A DNA stretch of 64,000 bases, taken from Levilactobacillus hammesii DSM 16381 (lineage in GTDB: Bacteria; Bacillota; Bacilli; Lactobacillales; Lactobacillaceae). Positions 16,687-26,749 of the stretch are shown here, in pieces; positions within the stretch are counted from its first letter, which is position 1, and the number at the start of each line of letters is the position of its first letter. The notes beneath the pieces were generated by a model. It was not told the DNA's origin and made no database searches. It was given only the letters and a program-made list of their open reading frames with translations. The position numbers were made by a program, and so were the translations under genes. The stretch is from assembly GCF_001434395.1 (NCBI RefSeq), contig NZ_AZFS01000066.1, positions 28,871-92,870 of the forward strand, in the 5' to 3' direction.

Positions 16687-18390
16687 TCAGCCGCGAGATT
16701 CCTTAACTTCATCGGCTAATTTCAGCAATTCATGCGCGTGTTCCAGCGCCAGCTTCGTCACCTGTGTGCCGGCCGACATTCGAGCCAATTCATCCACTCG
16801 GCTGTTTTCGTCCAAACGCGTCAGCGAGGTCTCCGTCCGGTCCGCGACCACCTGCTTCGCAATGAAGTAGTGGTGATCCGCCATCGCGGCGACCTGCGGC
16901 AAATGCGTGATGCAGAGCACCTGTGACGCCTGCGCAATGCCACTGATCTTTTCGGCAATCGCCTGGGCAACACGACCGCTGACCCCGGTATCCACCTCAT
17001 CAAAGATAATCGACGTGATTCCCTGTGACTCGGAGAAGATCGTCTTTAGGGCCAACATGATCCGTGACAATTCCCCACCGGAGGCAATCTTGGCCAACGG
17101 TCGCATGGCCTCGCCGGGGTTCGTCCGCAGATAGAATTCCACGTGATCCAAACCCGTGCTCATCAGCGTCTGTCCCTTGGACCGGGTGAAATGCACCGCA
17201 AAGACCGTCTTATCCATATACAGATCCGCCAGCTCACCGTGAATGGCCTTCTCCAAACGCTTGGCCGCTTCCTGACGCGCCTTACTGAGCTTCTCGGCCA
17301 ACTTCAACAGAACTGACTCTTGGCTGGCAACCCGGTCTTCCAAATCATCGGCCGTCTCGTCGGTTGCCTGCATCTGTTTCAGTTCCGCCGCAATCTTATC
17401 GTAGTAGCTGAGGACCTGTTCCTCGGAGTCGCCATACTTTCGCTTCAGTTGGTTAATGACGTCCAGCCGGCGTTCAATTTCGTCCAGCCGACCTTCATCC
17501 CATTCCAACAAGTCAAGTTGTGAGGAGACATCCCCCACGGCGTCGCTCAACGCATAGTAGGCCGTCTCGAGGCTCGAGGCAATCTGCTTAAACGCCGGAT
17601 CGAAATCAGCAATGGCCTGCATCGACTGCATGGCACTCCCAATCTGATCATTGGCGCCAGCACTGGTCTCCTCACCGGTCAGGATCACCTGCGTCTGTTG
17701 CAGGGCGTCGTTGATCTTCTGGAAATTGTCCAGCCGGTCCCGTTCCGCTACCAGCTCGCTTTCCTCACCAGCCTTGAGTTGGGCCGTATCAATCTCGTTG
17801 ACCTGAAACTTCAGCATATCCAGATGCTGCGCCCATTCCTTCTCATTCGCCCGTCGGCTCTCCAACGTGGCCTTGAGCTGGGTATACGCCGCATACTTCT
17901 GGGTGTATTCCTCACGCAACTTCGCGACTGTCTTCCCGGCAAACTCGTCGAGCATCCCCAGGTGCTTTTCAGGTTGCATGAGCTCCTGGTGTTCATTTTG
18001 GCCGTGGATATCCACCGCCGTCTCACCAATCCGCTTCAACGTATTGGTGTTGACCAACATACCATTCACGCGACAGGTGTTGCGTCCATTCGCGTGAATC
18101 TCGCGTTGCAGAATCACGCTGCCATCATCGTGATCAATCCCCAATTCATCGAGGACCCGGTAAGTCGTGCCACCGGTTGGAAAGACAAAGCTCCCCTGAA
18201 TGATGGCTTTATCCGTGCCGGTTCGCACAAAGTTAGCCGAGCCACGACCACCAGCCAATAGGCCCACGGCATCAATGATGATTGATTTCCCGGCACCGGT
18301 CTCCCCGGTCAAGACCGTCATGCCATTTTTAAATGCCACATCCAATTGATCAATAATGGCAAAATTTTTAATAGACAGCTCCTGTAGCAC
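16687..18390 (-). CDS. recN: DNA repair ATPase RecN
   Basis: RecN is an SMC-like ATPase that gathers broken DNA ends for recombinational repair. I place the start at GTG 18390: GGGAGG lies seven bases upstream and the product then begins LQELSIKNFAIID, as in the family. The 567 aa have Walker A (GETGAGKS), a long coiled coil (about 150-350), the signature region (LAKIASGGELSRIMLAL) and Walker B (IIFDEVDTGVSG). I looked for a LexA box in the upstream 100 bases and saw none. It follows argR, the usual order. Confidence 0.95.
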   Translation of the reverse strand: MLQELSIKNFAIIDQLDVAFKNGMTVLTGETGAGKSIIIDAVGLLAGGRGSANFVRTGTDKAIIQGSFVFPTGGTTYRVLDELGIDHDDGSVILQREIHANGRNTCRVNGMLVNTNTLKRIGETAVDIHGQNEHQELMQPEKHLGMLDEFAGKTVAKLREEYTQKYAAYTQLKATLESRRANEKEWAQHLDMLKFQVNEIDTAQLKAGEESELVAERDRLDNFQKINDALQQTQVILTGEETSAGANDQIGSAMQSMQAIADFDPAFKQIASSLETAYYALSDAVGDVSSQLDLLEWDEGRLDEIERRLDVINQLKRKYGDSEEQVLSYYDKIAAELKQMQATDETADDLEDRVASQESVLLKLAEKLSKARQEAAKRLEKAIHGELADLYMDKTVFAVHFTRSKGQTLMSTGLDHVEFYLRTNPGEAMRPLAKIASGGELSRIMLALKTIFSESQGITSIIFDEVDTGVSGRVAQAIAEKISGIAQASQVLCITHLPQVAAMADHHYFIAKQVVADRTETSLTRLDENSRVDELARMSAGTQVTKLALEHAHELLKLADEVKESRG

Positions 18391-18597
18391 GTTCTGGCCT
18401 CCCAAATTAAACGTAATTTTATTCGTTCTGCTTAGTTTTATACGCATTTTGTGAATATAGCGAGGGTGACCGTCACCGGTCGCCCGCCTTCATCAGCGTC
18501 ACCTTTATTCTATAACTTTCTGTGATAAAACACGATTGATTCCGCCGCTTTGCACAAAATCATCATGATTGGTCGAAAAAAGTAACGCTGCGGTAGA

Positions 18598-18656
18598 CTA
18601 AAACGACCACAGCTGCTTCGTCAGCGCTGCGCTGGTCGGTCAGTCCGTGGTCGATT
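18598..18656 (-). terminator. Terminator downstream of argR
   Basis: Minus-strand CGACCAC and GTGGTCG arms with further pairing inside, followed by TTTT. It lies directly after the argR stop, so recN is probably expressed on its own. Confidence 0.65.
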
Positions 18657-18657
18657 T

Positions 18658-19113
18658 TTAATCCGCAATCATGCGGTTAATCGTCTCTTCTAATTGTAAA
18701 GCGCCCTTATGGGAAACGCAAACCGTTAACACGGAGCTATCGTCACCCACCGTCCCAAACACGAACTCATAGCGCATTTGATCCAGCAATGATGCGATGA
18801 CTGGGCCGTTACCCGGTAAGACCTTCAGAATGGTAAATTCACCCTGAATGGCAAAAGAGACGTAGGCGTTTTGAAGCGTCCGTTGCAGTTTCTTTTGCGT
18901 ATCAATCTTCTTTTGGACCGGCAAGCTGTAGCGGTACCCGCCCGAATCGGCCGGCAACTTCACCAGCTGCATCTCCTTAATGTCCCGCGAAATGGTTGCT
19001 TGCGTCACGTGAATCCCGTCCGCCTCTAATAAGTGAACGAAATCCTCCTGGCGTTCAATTTCTCGTGACGTTAATAAGCGTTTGAGTAACTGCTGGCGTT
19101 CTTGCTTCTTCAT
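18658..19113 (-). CDS. argR: Arginine repressor ArgR/AhrC
   Basis: ArgR binds arginine and controls arginine synthesis and breakdown (the ADI pathway in lactobacilli). The 151 aa show the N-terminal winged helix (REIERQEDFVHLLEADGIHVTQATISRDIKE) in about residues 15-45, here cited in parts as QATISRDIKEMQLVKLP, and the C-terminal hexamer/arginine domain (LKVLPGNGPVIASLLD, GTVGDDSSVLTVC with the ligand-binding Asp pair). It lies between tlyA and recN as in most Firmicutes. Second ArgR paralogues are common in this group, so the exact regulon is not clear. Confidence 0.94.
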   Translation of the reverse strand: MKKQERQQLLKRLLTSREIERQEDFVHLLEADGIHVTQATISRDIKEMQLVKLPADSGGYRYSLPVQKKIDTQKKLQRTLQNAYVSFAIQGEFTILKVLPGNGPVIASLLDQMRYEFVFGTVGDDSSVLTVCVSHKGALQLEETINRMIAD

Positions 19114-19209
19114 ACTTGGCCCCCCTTTTTCTCTGATAAAAAATGCATAATCTTATCATATACCAGACCTAAGTATTTGGAAAGCAAATTCTCATAATTT
19201 TCTCATAAT

Positions 19210-20025
19210 CTAGTGGTTAAGCCCCTCATAGGCAGCATCAATCGTTCGTTCAACGGAAACTGAACTTGCACAGACTGCATTTTTATCAACCGCGCGCAAA
19301 TGAACGAGGAACTCAATATTGCCTTCGCCACCCTTAATCGGTGAAAAGTCTAAGCCCAGCACACTGAAACCAGTGGCAACCGCAAAATCAATAATCTGCT
19401 GCACCACGGCCGTATGAACGGCGCGATCGCGCACAATCCCATGCTGACCAACGTCTTCCCGATCGGCTTCAAATTGGGGCTTAATCAACGCGACGACATC
19501 GCCACCAACCGCAATGATATTTTTCAGCGGTGGTAGGATCATTTTTAACGAAATGAATGACACATCGATGGAGCTGAAGGTCGGTTGTCCACTGGTAAAG
19601 TCGGCTAACTTACTGTAACGGAAGTTCGTGTGTTCCATGACGATCACGCGGGGATCCTGGCGTAACTTCCAAACGAGTTGGTTACTGCCCACGTCCAGCG
19701 CATAACTGAGTTTAGCACCATTCTGGAGCATGACATCGGTAAAACCACCCGTGGAAGACCCAATATCCAATACCACGCGATCCGTCACGTCGATATCAAA
19801 GACCTTCAACGCCTTGGCCAGTTTAAAGCCCCCCCGGGACACGTATGGTAGCGGGTGTCCCTTCAGATGTAGTTCCGTATCCGCGGGGATCATCGACCCC
19901 GGCTTATCCAGTCGTTCTTCATTGGTGCCGAGAATCTCGCCCGCCATGACGGCTCGCTTGGCCTCGTCCAGTGACGTAAACAACCCCTGTTCAACTAATA
20001 AATCCGCAACGCGTTTCTTCTTCAT
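19210..20025 (-). CDS. tlyA: TlyA-family rRNA 2'-O-methyltransferase
   Basis: This family (YqxC, formerly hemolysin A) methylates ribose groups in rRNA with SAM. The 271 aa start with an S4 RNA-binding domain (RVADLLVEQGLFTSLDEAKR) followed by an FtsJ-like Rossmann fold with LDIGSSTGGFTDVML and a K-D-K-E type site. A four-base overlap with ispA (ATGA) indicates coupling. The rRNA site in this organism is inferred from the family only. Confidence 0.92.
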   Translation of the reverse strand: MKKKRVADLLVEQGLFTSLDEAKRAVMAGEILGTNEERLDKPGSMIPADTELHLKGHPLPYVSRGGFKLAKALKVFDIDVTDRVVLDIGSSTGGFTDVMLQNGAKLSYALDVGSNQLVWKLRQDPRVIVMEHTNFRYSKLADFTSGQPTFSSIDVSFISLKMILPPLKNIIAVGGDVVALIKPQFEADREDVGQHGIVRDRAVHTAVVQQIIDFAVATGFSVLGLDFSPIKGGEGNIEFLVHLRAVDKNAVCASSVSVERTIDAAYEGLNH

Positions 20026-20927
20026 GGTTTCACCCGTTTCGTGTCAAAGTAACTGAAAAATGCCGCCAACAGATCACGACCATCACCGGCCGGCAATTCG
20101 GCCAACGCCTGCTTACCGGTCTGAATCGTCGCAATGAGGGCCTGATTAGCCCCCTCTAAGCCCAGCTTACCCGGATAGGTATTCTTAGCCTCGCCGGCAT
20201 CCTTTTGCGTTGCCTTGCCCAACTCAGCGGCCGTCCCCACAACATCCAAGATGTCATCGTAGATCTGAAAGGACAGTCCAAAGGCATCAGCAAACTGCAA
20301 GTACGGTGTCCACTGCGCCTGTGGGGTCTGTCCCATAATCAGCCCGGCCTGAACGGCGTAGTGTAGCAAGGCCCCCGTTTTTTCGCGGTGTAAGACACGC
20401 AACCGGTCCAATGGCAAGTCTACGTGTTCGGACTGAATGTCCTTGGCCTGTCCCGCGACCATGCCGCCGGGACCCGCAGCAATCGCGAGCGCCTGAACCA
20501 ACTGGGCCTGTGTCGTGGCCGGTAAGTCCGACGCCGTCAACCACTGAAAGGCCAGGGTTAACAGGCCATCTCCGGCCAACGTCGCCATCCCCGCACCAAA
20601 TTTCACGTGATTGGTGGGTTCGCCCCGACGCAGATCATCGTTGTCCATGGCTGGCAAATCGTCGTGAATCAAGGAATAGGTGTGCAGTAATTCCAGAGCC
20701 ATCACCGGTTGCCAGTGGCGTTGCTCCTCGAAGGTGACGCCCAAGGCTTGTAACGTGGCCACGGTCAGCAGTGGCCGCAGTCGCTTGCCACCAGCCATTA
20801 CGGAGTAAGTCATGGCGTCAGCCAAACGCGTATCGCCCGCATCCCGCTCAATTGCCGCCTGCAAGGGTGCGTTTAACCGCGGCACCCAGGTCGTCTCAAA
20901 TTGCGTTAGCCGTGTCTCAATCGGCAT
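20022..20927 (-). CDS. ispA: Farnesyl diphosphate synthase
   Basis: IspA condenses IPP with DMAPP and GPP to make FPP, the precursor of undecaprenyl phosphate and quinones. ATG at 20927 gives 301 aa beginning [18 protein letters not shown] lies eight bases upstream. Both aspartate-rich motifs are intact: [15 protein letters not shown] (first) and [12 protein letters not shown] (second). The start lies inside the end of xseB by 11 bases. Confidence 0.94.
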   Translation of the reverse strand: MPIETRLTQFETTWVPRLNAPLQAAIERDAGDTRLADAMTYSVMAGGKRLRPLLTVATLQALGVTFEEQRHWQPVMALELLHTYSLIHDDLPAMDNDDLRRGEPTNHVKFGAGMATLAGDGLLTLAFQWLTASDLPATTQAQLVQALAIAAGPGGMVAGQAKDIQSEHVDLPLDRLRVLHREKTGALLHYAVQAGLIMGQTPQAQWTPYLQFADAFGLSFQIYDDILDVVGTAAELGKATQKDAGEAKNTYPGKLGLEGANQALIATIQTGKQALAELPAGDGRDLLAAFFSYFDTKRVKP

Positions 20928-21165
20928 CACCCGTGCCCCCTTGTGGCGTTTCAAAAGCTTGTTCCTGATCCTGGTCGTTCATCATGGTGGCGAGCGTCTT
21001 TTCGGCGCCCTGCAAGGTGCCTTGCAGATCCTTACTCAAGGCAACGCCCTTCTGAAATTGGGCGAGGGCCTGTTCCAACGGAATATCCCCCTGCTCCAAT
21101 TGCGCCACGATGTTTTCTAAGGTTGTTAAATTCTCTTCAAAAGTTGGTTTTTGTTCTTCACTCAT
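20917..21165 (-). CDS. xseB: Exodeoxyribonuclease VII small subunit
   Basis: XseB binds the large subunit XseA; together they degrade single-stranded DNA. The 82-aa start at ATG 21165 follows GGAGG. It shows the family helix pair ([29 protein letters not shown], cited in part as [19 protein letters not shown]) and [19 protein letters not shown]. It overlaps xseA by eight bases and ispA by eleven. Confidence 0.95.
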   Translation of the reverse strand: MSEEQKPTFEENLTTLENIVAQLEQGDIPLEQALAQFQKGVALSKDLQGTLQGAEKTLATMMNDQDQEQAFETPQGGTGDAD

Positions 21166-22528
21166 GTTGATCCTCCGATGCTGGTTGAATGTTGGTAATT
21201 TCTGCGGTCGCCGTGCCATCGCTCAGATGAATCGTGGCCGTCCCGGTCTTTAAATCGGCCGTCTGCCGAACCACGTGCTCGTCTTGGGTCACGTAACTGT
21301 AACCCCGGCCCATGATCTTCAATGGACTCAGATAATCCAAACCATTGATCAGCTTGCCGACCCGTTCCTGCCGATCCGCTAAATAACGTTTCGCTTCGAC
21401 CGTCAAGCGTGCCGTCAACTGGTCAACCGTGGTCTGGTCACGCTGAACCCGTGCTAGCGGGTTGTGACTTCGTAGCCCCTGTCGCGCCAACTGATAGCGC
21501 TGCTGACCCTGTCGTAACTGTTGCTGCATGTTACGCGTCAAGCCTTGCTGAGCGTGGTCCAGACGTTGAACGTAGGTTTCGTACAACCGTTGTGGCTGCC
21601 GGAACACATAGGCCGCCATTAACTTGTTCAGGCGTTCTTGCTGAAAATTGATCCGGTTCGTCATGGCATTAAAGAGCCGCGTCCGTTGTTGTTGTAGCTT
21701 CAAGACTTCGTCGGTCAAGACCGGCACGGCCAATTCGGCCGCAGCCGTTGGCGTCGCCGCTCGCACGTCGGCAACCAGATCCGCAATCGTGGTATCCGTT
21801 TCGTGCCCGACCGATGAAATCACGGGAATCCGACTGGCCGCAATTGCCCGTGCGACGCTCTCTTCGTTAAACGGCCAGAGGTCTTCGATTGAGCCACCCC
21901 CACGCCCGATAATCAGCGTATCGTAAGTGCCAGCCGCATTGACCCGTTCCAGCTGCCGCACCAGGTCTGGCGCAGCGCCATCTCCCTGAACCACAGCCGG
22001 ATACAGGACAATCTGAGCAATGGGAAAACGCCGACGGGTGGTCGTGATAATATCCCGAATGACAGCCCCGCTAGGACTGGTAATGACCGCGATCCGTTTA
22101 GGAAAACGCGGCAATGGTCGTTTGGGTGCCGAAAATAAGCCTTCATCAGCCAACTTCTTCTTCAGCTGTTCATAAGCCTGGTAGAGTTGACCAATGCCAT
22201 CCGGTTCCATCCGTTCCACATAGATCTGGTATTGGCCAGTGGGCTCATACAACGAGATCCGTCCCGTGACCAGAACCTTCATCCCGGTCTCGGGCGTGAA
22301 TTTTAATTTTTCAAACGCCGACCGAAACATAATCGCACTGATCTTCGCGTGATCGTCCTTCAGGCTAAAGTATTGATGGGCGTGTGGTCGCAGGCGAAAG
22401 TTAGAGATTTCACCCGTTAAATAGACCTTGCCCAAATAGGGATCAACCTCGAACTTGCGTTTTAAATACTGAGTCAGCGCCGTAACGGTTAAGTAATCAG
22501 TTGCTGCCAAGTTCCTCACTCCACTCAC
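21158..22528 (-). CDS. xseA: Exodeoxyribonuclease VII large subunit
   Basis: The catalytic subunit of Exo VII. The 456 aa show an N-terminal OB fold ([21 protein letters not shown]), the catalytic core with [33 protein letters not shown] and [16 protein letters not shown], and a long C-terminal helical arm. The start is uncertain: ATG 22528 overlaps folD by 32 bases, while family members usually begin just before TDYLTV. TTG at 22510, with GGAG eight bases upstream, would fit that better. Confidence 0.95.
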   Translation of the reverse strand: MSGVRNLAATDYLTVTALTQYLKRKFEVDPYLGKVYLTGEISNFRLRPHAHQYFSLKDDHAKISAIMFRSAFEKLKFTPETGMKVLVTGRISLYEPTGQYQIYVERMEPDGIGQLYQAYEQLKKKLADEGLFSAPKRPLPRFPKRIAVITSPSGAVIRDIITTTRRRFPIAQIVLYPAVVQGDGAAPDLVRQLERVNAAGTYDTLIIGRGGGSIEDLWPFNEESVARAIAASRIPVISSVGHETDTTIADLVADVRAATPTAAAELAVPVLTDEVLKLQQQRTRLFNAMTNRINFQQERLNKLMAAYVFRQPQRLYETYVQRLDHAQQGLTRNMQQQLRQGQQRYQLARQGLRSHNPLARVQRDQTTVDQLTARLTVEAKRYLADRQERVGKLINGLDYLSPLKIMGRGYSYVTQDEHVVRQTADLKTGTATIHLSDGTATAEITNIQPASEDQHE

Positions 22529-23363
22529 ATAAATCTACAGTCTGTTGCATTAGCGTGGCAATCGTCATGGGACCAACCCCACCGGGAACGGGCGTAATGG
22601 CACCCGCACGATCAACCGCGCCATCGAAGTCCACATCACCCGTTAACTTGCCATTTTCATCGCGATCCATCCCAACGTCAATGACGATGGCGCCGCGTTT
22701 AACATCATTGCCCTTAATTAGATGGGTTACCCCCGTGGCAACCACCAAAACGTCAGCGGTGCGCGTCAATTCACTCAGGTGTTTCGTATGCACGTGGGCA
22801 ACGGTGACGGTCATGTCGGCATTCAACAGCATCGCTGCCATGGGCCGGCCCACAATCATGCTCCGGCCGACCACAACGGCTTGCTTGCCGCGGAGATGTT
22901 CATTCAACGTGCCCAGCATGGTCATAATCCCCCGTGGTGTACATGAGACCGGATAATGGCCCGGTAGATTGGCAAATAGCCGCCCGACATTTAGTGGATG
23001 AAAACCGTCCACGTCTTTGGCAGGATCAATGGCGGCCACCACCGTCTGTTCATCCAGGCCCACCGGTAGCGGCGACTGGACGAGAATCCCGTGAATGCTG
23101 TCATCGTGATTGTATTCCGCCACAATCGCTAACAGCTCCGCCTGCGTAATGGTTGCCGGCAATTCACGGACAATGGACTTAATCCCCAGCTTAACGGCCT
23201 TACGATGCTTGTTACGCACGTATATGGCACTCGCTGGATCATCGCCCACAATAATCACGGCGAGTCCAGGAACGACCCCCTGTTCTGCCAGCGCGGCAAC
23301 CCGTTGCTGGGTCTGCGCGTTAAGGTCTTTTGCGATCTGCTTACCGTTGATAATAATGGCCAT
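22497..23363 (-). CDS. folD: Bifunctional methylene-THF dehydrogenase/cyclohydrolase
   Basis: FolD converts 5,10-methylene-THF to 10-formyl-THF, the formyl donor used by Fmt and purine synthesis. The 288 aa contain YVRNKHRKAVKLGI with the catalytic Lys, VQSPLPVGLDEQ, the NADP loop VVVGRSMIVGRPMAAMLL and PVPGGVGPMTIATLMQQT. Full length. It heads the folD-xseA-xseB-ispA-tlyA overlap chain. Confidence 0.96.
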   Translation of the reverse strand: MAIIINGKQIAKDLNAQTQQRVAALAEQGVVPGLAVIIVGDDPASAIYVRNKHRKAVKLGIKSIVRELPATITQAELLAIVAEYNHDDSIHGILVQSPLPVGLDEQTVVAAIDPAKDVDGFHPLNVGRLFANLPGHYPVSCTPRGIMTMLGTLNEHLRGKQAVVVGRSMIVGRPMAAMLLNADMTVTVAHVHTKHLSELTRTADVLVVATGVTHLIKGNDVKRGAIVIDVGMDRDENGKLTGDVDFDGAVDRAGAITPVPGGVGPMTIATLMQQTVDLCEWSEELGSN

Positions 23364-23523
23364 TGCGACTCGTCCTCCCCATAAATTTCAAGTTACTTTC
23401 CATTCTAGCATACCTCTTCTGAAAACGGGCAAGGTATCCGTTCCCATAACTAAAACTATATCATGGGCCTGTTCACGACCGATCCCCTACGGTAAGGCGG
23501 CGGCCTTAATCATGTTGCCAAAA

Positions 23524-23562
23524 TAAAAGGCCGGCCACCCCTAAGGGCAGTCGGTCTTCTAG
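23524..23562 (-). terminator. Probable terminator downstream of nusB
   Basis: Minus-strand GACCGACTGCCC and GGGTGGCCGGCC pair imperfectly and lead into TTTTATTTT. The 160 bases further to folD hold no other feature I can support. Confidence 0.5.
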
Positions 23563-23563
23563 C

Positions 23564-23995
23564 TTAAGCTTGTGAATCAGTGGTGTCATCGTCCAAGGTA
23601 TGGGCGAGTACACCGTTGATGAACCGACGAGAACGATCATCACTAAAGTTCTTGGCTAATTCCAAGGCTTCGTTGACGGCCACTCGGTTCGGCACTTCTT
23701 CCACGTGTTCGATTTCAAAGAAAGCGATGCGCATGATGACTAAGTCAGTCTTAGCGATCCGCTTTAATTGCCAACCAGTACTCAAATACTGGTCAATCTG
23801 CGCGTCCAATTCGGCTTGGTTAGCCAAGACGCCTTGAACTAAGGTCGTCAGATAAGCGGGCACGGGAACGGTTTGGTTCGGGTCATCGGTCAAGACACGT
23901 TGGTATAATGCGTCCTGATCGGCTTCAGGATTGGCATTCAATGCAAAGAGCATTTGAAATGCGCGTTCCCGAATCTGATGTCGTGTAAGTGTCAC
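23564..23995 (-). CDS. nusB: Transcription antitermination factor NusB
   Basis: NusB binds the boxA RNA with S10 and prevents early termination in rRNA operons. The 143-aa all-helical protein starts LTRHQIRERAFQMLFAL and contains FEIEHVEEVPNRVAVNEALELAK and SRRFINGVL (cited in parts), the conserved C-terminal pattern. The start abuts the asp23 stop at 23995. Normal length. Confidence 0.95.
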   Translation of the reverse strand: MTLTRHQIRERAFQMLFALNANPEADQDALYQRVLTDDPNQTVPVPAYLTTLVQGVLANQAELDAQIDQYLSTGWQLKRIAKTDLVIMRIAFFEIEHVEEVPNRVAVNEALELAKNFSDDRSRRFINGVLAHTLDDDTTDSQA

Positions 23996-24435
23996 TATTG
24001 GTCACTGTCTCCTTCATCGGTCTGGTTAAACAGGTTATCTGGGTCAACCTGTTGCGCCGTCTTTTCGGGAATGACGCCTTCCACGTGAACGTTTACTTCA
24101 CGTAAATCGAGGTCAGTCATGAACAACAATTGTTGCTTCACGCTATCTTGAATGGCCAAGGCAACCTTGGGAACCGCTACCCCGTAATTCAAGTAAACGT
24201 AAACATCAACCGCTAATTCATCGCCGTCAAACACGAGCTTAACGCCCTTACCGTGTTGTTCCTTGCGACCCAAAAGCTCCGTAACGCTGTTTGCCAATGA
24301 ACCACGCATCCGCGCAACGCCCTCAGTTTGACTAGCCGCAATGCCGACGATGATTTCGAGGACTTGTGGTGCCACTTCGATCTTACCCAGTGCGGGTTCC
24401 TTTGATTCTAAAATGATATTAGTATCTTCTGCCAT
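23995..24435 (-). CDS. Asp23/Gls24-family envelope stress protein
   Basis: The 146-aa protein belongs to the Asp23/Gls24 (DUF322, YqhY) family, membrane-associated proteins linked to envelope and alkaline stress and, for YqhY, to acetyl-CoA carboxylase control. It shows KIEVAPQVLEIIVGIAASQTEGVARMRG in its first half (in part: VAPQVLEIIVGIAASQTEGV) and the acidic C-terminus DPDNLFNQTDEGDSD. The efp-asp23(yqhY)-nusB order matches the usual Firmicutes cluster. No membrane segment is present. Confidence 0.92.
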   Translation of the reverse strand: MAEDTNIILESKEPALGKIEVAPQVLEIIVGIAASQTEGVARMRGSLANSVTELLGRKEQHGKGVKLVFDGDELAVDVYVYLNYGVAVPKVALAIQDSVKQQLLFMTDLDLREVNVHVEGVIPEKTAQQVDPDNLFNQTDEGDSDQ

Positions 24436-24471
24436 TCGTTGACCCTCCCTTACTGTTTAAACGTTTAAAAC

Positions 24472-25032
24472 TTAGGCACGAGAAATGTAAGTACCATCAG
24501 TCGTGTTGATGGAGAGCTTGTCGCCTTCGTTAACGAAGAATGGCACTTGAACGACTAAGCCAGTGTTCATGGTAGCAGGCTTGGAACCACCAGAAGCGGT
24601 GTTCCCCTTGATACCAGGTTCAGTAGCCGTAACTTCCAAAACAACGGTGTTAGGTACTTCGACACCCAAGATTTCGTTACCAAATTGAACCAAGTCAACA
24701 TTCATGTTTTCTTGCAAGTATGGTAATTGACCCTTGATTTGTTCTTCTGGCACTTCGATTTGTTCGAAGTTGTCCGTGTCCATGAAGACCCGGTTGTCAG
24801 CATCTTCGTACAGGTATTGCATAGAACGCGTCTGGATGTCAGCACGTTCCATCTTAGCACCGGCACGGAAAGTCTTTTCTTGAACGGCACCCGTCCGTAA
24901 GTTCTTAAGCTTTGAACGAACGAAAGCGCCACCCTTACCAGGCTTAACGTGTTGGAATTCAATGATCCGCCAGATTGCGTGATCGACTTCAATAGTTAAA
25001 CCATTTTTAAAATCAGCAGTAGAAATTGCCAT
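24472..25032 (-). CDS. efp: Translation elongation factor P
   Basis: EF-P relieves ribosome stalling at polyproline. The 186 aa have the three-barrel layout. The tip loop reads [12 protein letters not shown], whose second Lys is the usual modification site. The C-terminal signature is [23 protein letters not shown] precedes the ATG. Length is typical. The modification chemistry in this species cannot be told from this window. Confidence 0.97.
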   Translation of the reverse strand: MAISTADFKNGLTIEVDHAIWRIIEFQHVKPGKGGAFVRSKLKNLRTGAVQEKTFRAGAKMERADIQTRSMQYLYEDADNRVFMDTDNFEQIEVPEEQIKGQLPYLQENMNVDLVQFGNEILGVEVPNTVVLEVTATEPGIKGNTASGGSKPATMNTGLVVQVPFFVNEGDKLSINTTDGTYISRA

Positions 25033-25109
25033 AATGTGTTCAGCCTCCTAAAATATGTCTTCTTTATAATATCAATTTTTACCCATAAAAAGCAAGATGA
25101 GCGTGCGAC

Positions 25110-26174
25110 TTACAGAATAATTAAATTCCGGGGTGCCGTCGTCAGCGTCTCATGGCCGTTTGGCGTCACCAGCAAATCGTCTTCGATTCGTAAGCCACCC
25201 TGACCAGCGAAGTAGACCCCCGGTTCCACCGTGATCACTTCGTTAGCCGCCATGACGTCAGGCCAACCCCGACCAATGTTCGGTCCTTCATGAATATCCA
25301 GACCAATGCCGTGGCCGGTACCGTGAATAAAGGCATCACCGAAGCCCTGTTCCGTCAAATAGTCACGACCAATCTGGTCCAGTTCACCACCCGTAACACC
25401 GGGCTTAACTGCGGCCATGATCTTCTCCTGAGCCGTCTGAACGGCCTGATAAGCCGACTTCAGCATCTCACCCGGATCACCCAATGCCACTGTCCGCGTC
25501 ACGTCAGACGTGTAACCGTCAACGTAGAAGCCACAGTCAATGGTGACCATCTCGTGTTTTGCCAGCGGTTTATCACTAGCCGAACCATGGGGCCAAGCCG
25601 ACCGAGGACCACTCGCAACGATGGTCTCAAAGCTGGTACCCGTTGACCCGTGATCGACCATCCACCGTTCCAGCCAGTGGGCGGCCTGGCGTTCGGTCAT
25701 CCCCACGTGGAGTTGATCCATTAACGCCGCGACCCCCTGACTGGTCAGCGTTGTCGCCTTGCGAATAGCCGCAAGTTCCGTCGGCTCCTTGATCTGTCGC
25801 AGATTGTCCACCACACCAGCCAGCGGTACGATGTCCGTCCATAGATGCTCGTCTAACCACTGGTACTCGTTTAAGGATAAACTATCCTCGATTCCCAACA
25901 CAGTGGCGCCAACGGCCTGTAAATGGTCATTAGCTGCCTGCAAATAGTCCCGGGTAATCGCCAACGGCATATCCGGAATCGTTTGTTTTAACTCCGTCAG
26001 ATAACGGGCATCCGTGATAAACACAGCATCCTTGGCCGTCACCAGCAGATAACCATCGCCGCCTTCAACACTCGCACCGGCAAGATACTGCTGGTTACTA
26101 GCGCTGGATACCAGGAAGCTATCAATGCTGAGCCGATCAAATTGTGCCTGTAACCGTTCAATTCTAGTCGCCAT
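25110..26174 (-). CDS. pepP: M24-family Xaa-Pro aminopeptidase/dipeptidase
   Basis: A cytosolic metallopeptidase that releases residues before proline. ATG 26174 follows AAGGGGG by nine bases. The 354 aa have a creatinase-like N-terminal domain (1-120) and a pita-bread domain with all metal ligands: DCGFYVDGYTSDVTRT (two Asp), GTGHGIGLDIHEGP (His), TVEPGVYF (Glu) and GLRIEDD (Glu). Its place directly upstream of efp is conserved in Firmicutes. The split between aminopeptidase P and PepQ-like prolidase cannot be fixed from motifs alone. Confidence 0.9.
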   Translation of the reverse strand: MATRIERLQAQFDRLSIDSFLVSSASNQQYLAGASVEGGDGYLLVTAKDAVFITDARYLTELKQTIPDMPLAITRDYLQAANDHLQAVGATVLGIEDSLSLNEYQWLDEHLWTDIVPLAGVVDNLRQIKEPTELAAIRKATTLTSQGVAALMDQLHVGMTERQAAHWLERWMVDHGSTGTSFETIVASGPRSAWPHGSASDKPLAKHEMVTIDCGFYVDGYTSDVTRTVALGDPGEMLKSAYQAVQTAQEKIMAAVKPGVTGGELDQIGRDYLTEQGFGDAFIHGTGHGIGLDIHEGPNIGRGWPDVMAANEVITVEPGVYFAGQGGLRIEDDLLVTPNGHETLTTAPRNLIIL

Positions 26175-26360
26175 AAAACCCAACCCCCTTGCAATTTTAG
26201 AGATGAATTTGATGCCTGATGAAGCTCATAGATTGTTCCTTCAGAAAATGCGGTTCGTCACGCGAGAGCACCGCTAAAGTTATGTAACTGAATGGTCATC
26301 GTTGCCTAAGGCCGTCCGATCACCGTTCCTTCAGCGCTAAGCTTAACACCTAACATTTAG

Positions 26361-26407
26361 AGAGAAAAGAAGAGCCTAAAGCGAATTGGTCTCGCCTCAA
26401 GCTCTTC
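26361..26407 (-). terminator. Terminator downstream of rpmA
   Basis: Minus-strand GAAGAGC and GCTCTTC arms, with inner GGCGA/TCGCT pairing, followed by TTTTCT. It ends the rplU-prp-rpmA unit. The 185 bases between it and the peptidase start hold no feature I can support. Confidence 0.65.
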
Positions 26408-26431
26408 AGTCGTTACGAGGAAAACCTCGTG

Positions 26432-26731
26432 TTATTTAGCTACTTCTTCAGCAACTGGGTATACGGATACTTGACGCTTGTCACGGCCAAGACGTTCGAA
26501 TTTAACGACGCCAGCAACCTTGGCAAACAACGTATCGTCACCACCGCGGCCCACGTTTACACCTGGGTAGATGTGCGTACCACGTTGACGGTAAAGGATA
26601 GAACCACCGGTAACAGTAGAGCCATCAGCAGCCTTCGTCCCAAGACGACGACCAGCAGAGTCACGACCGTTAGCAGTAGACCCACCACCTTTATGGTGAG
26701 AGAAGAATTGTAAGTTCATGTTCATCAGCAT
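26432..26731 (-). CDS. rpmA: 50S ribosomal protein L27 (with cleavable leader)
   Basis: L27 lies near the peptidyl-transferase centre. ATG 26731 follows GGAGG by eight bases and gives 99 aa. The N-terminus [10 protein letters not shown] precedes [15 protein letters not shown]. In Firmicutes such as Staphylococcus aureus, this leader is removed after the FF by the protease Prp, exposing the mature end needed for function. The prp gene is immediately upstream, as expected. The rest is a standard L27. Confidence 0.97.
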   Translation of the reverse strand: MLMNMNLQFFSHHKGGGSTANGRDSAGRRLGTKAADGSTVTGGSILYRQRGTHIYPGVNVGRGGDDTLFAKVAGVVKFERLGRDKRQVSVYPVAEEVAK

Positions 26732-26749
26732 AAGTTTCACCTCCGCAAA

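Noticed and set aside
18390-18480. LexA box upstream of recN
   Set aside because: GTTCTG/TTCGTT pieces occur but no CGAAC-N4-GTTCG pattern was found.
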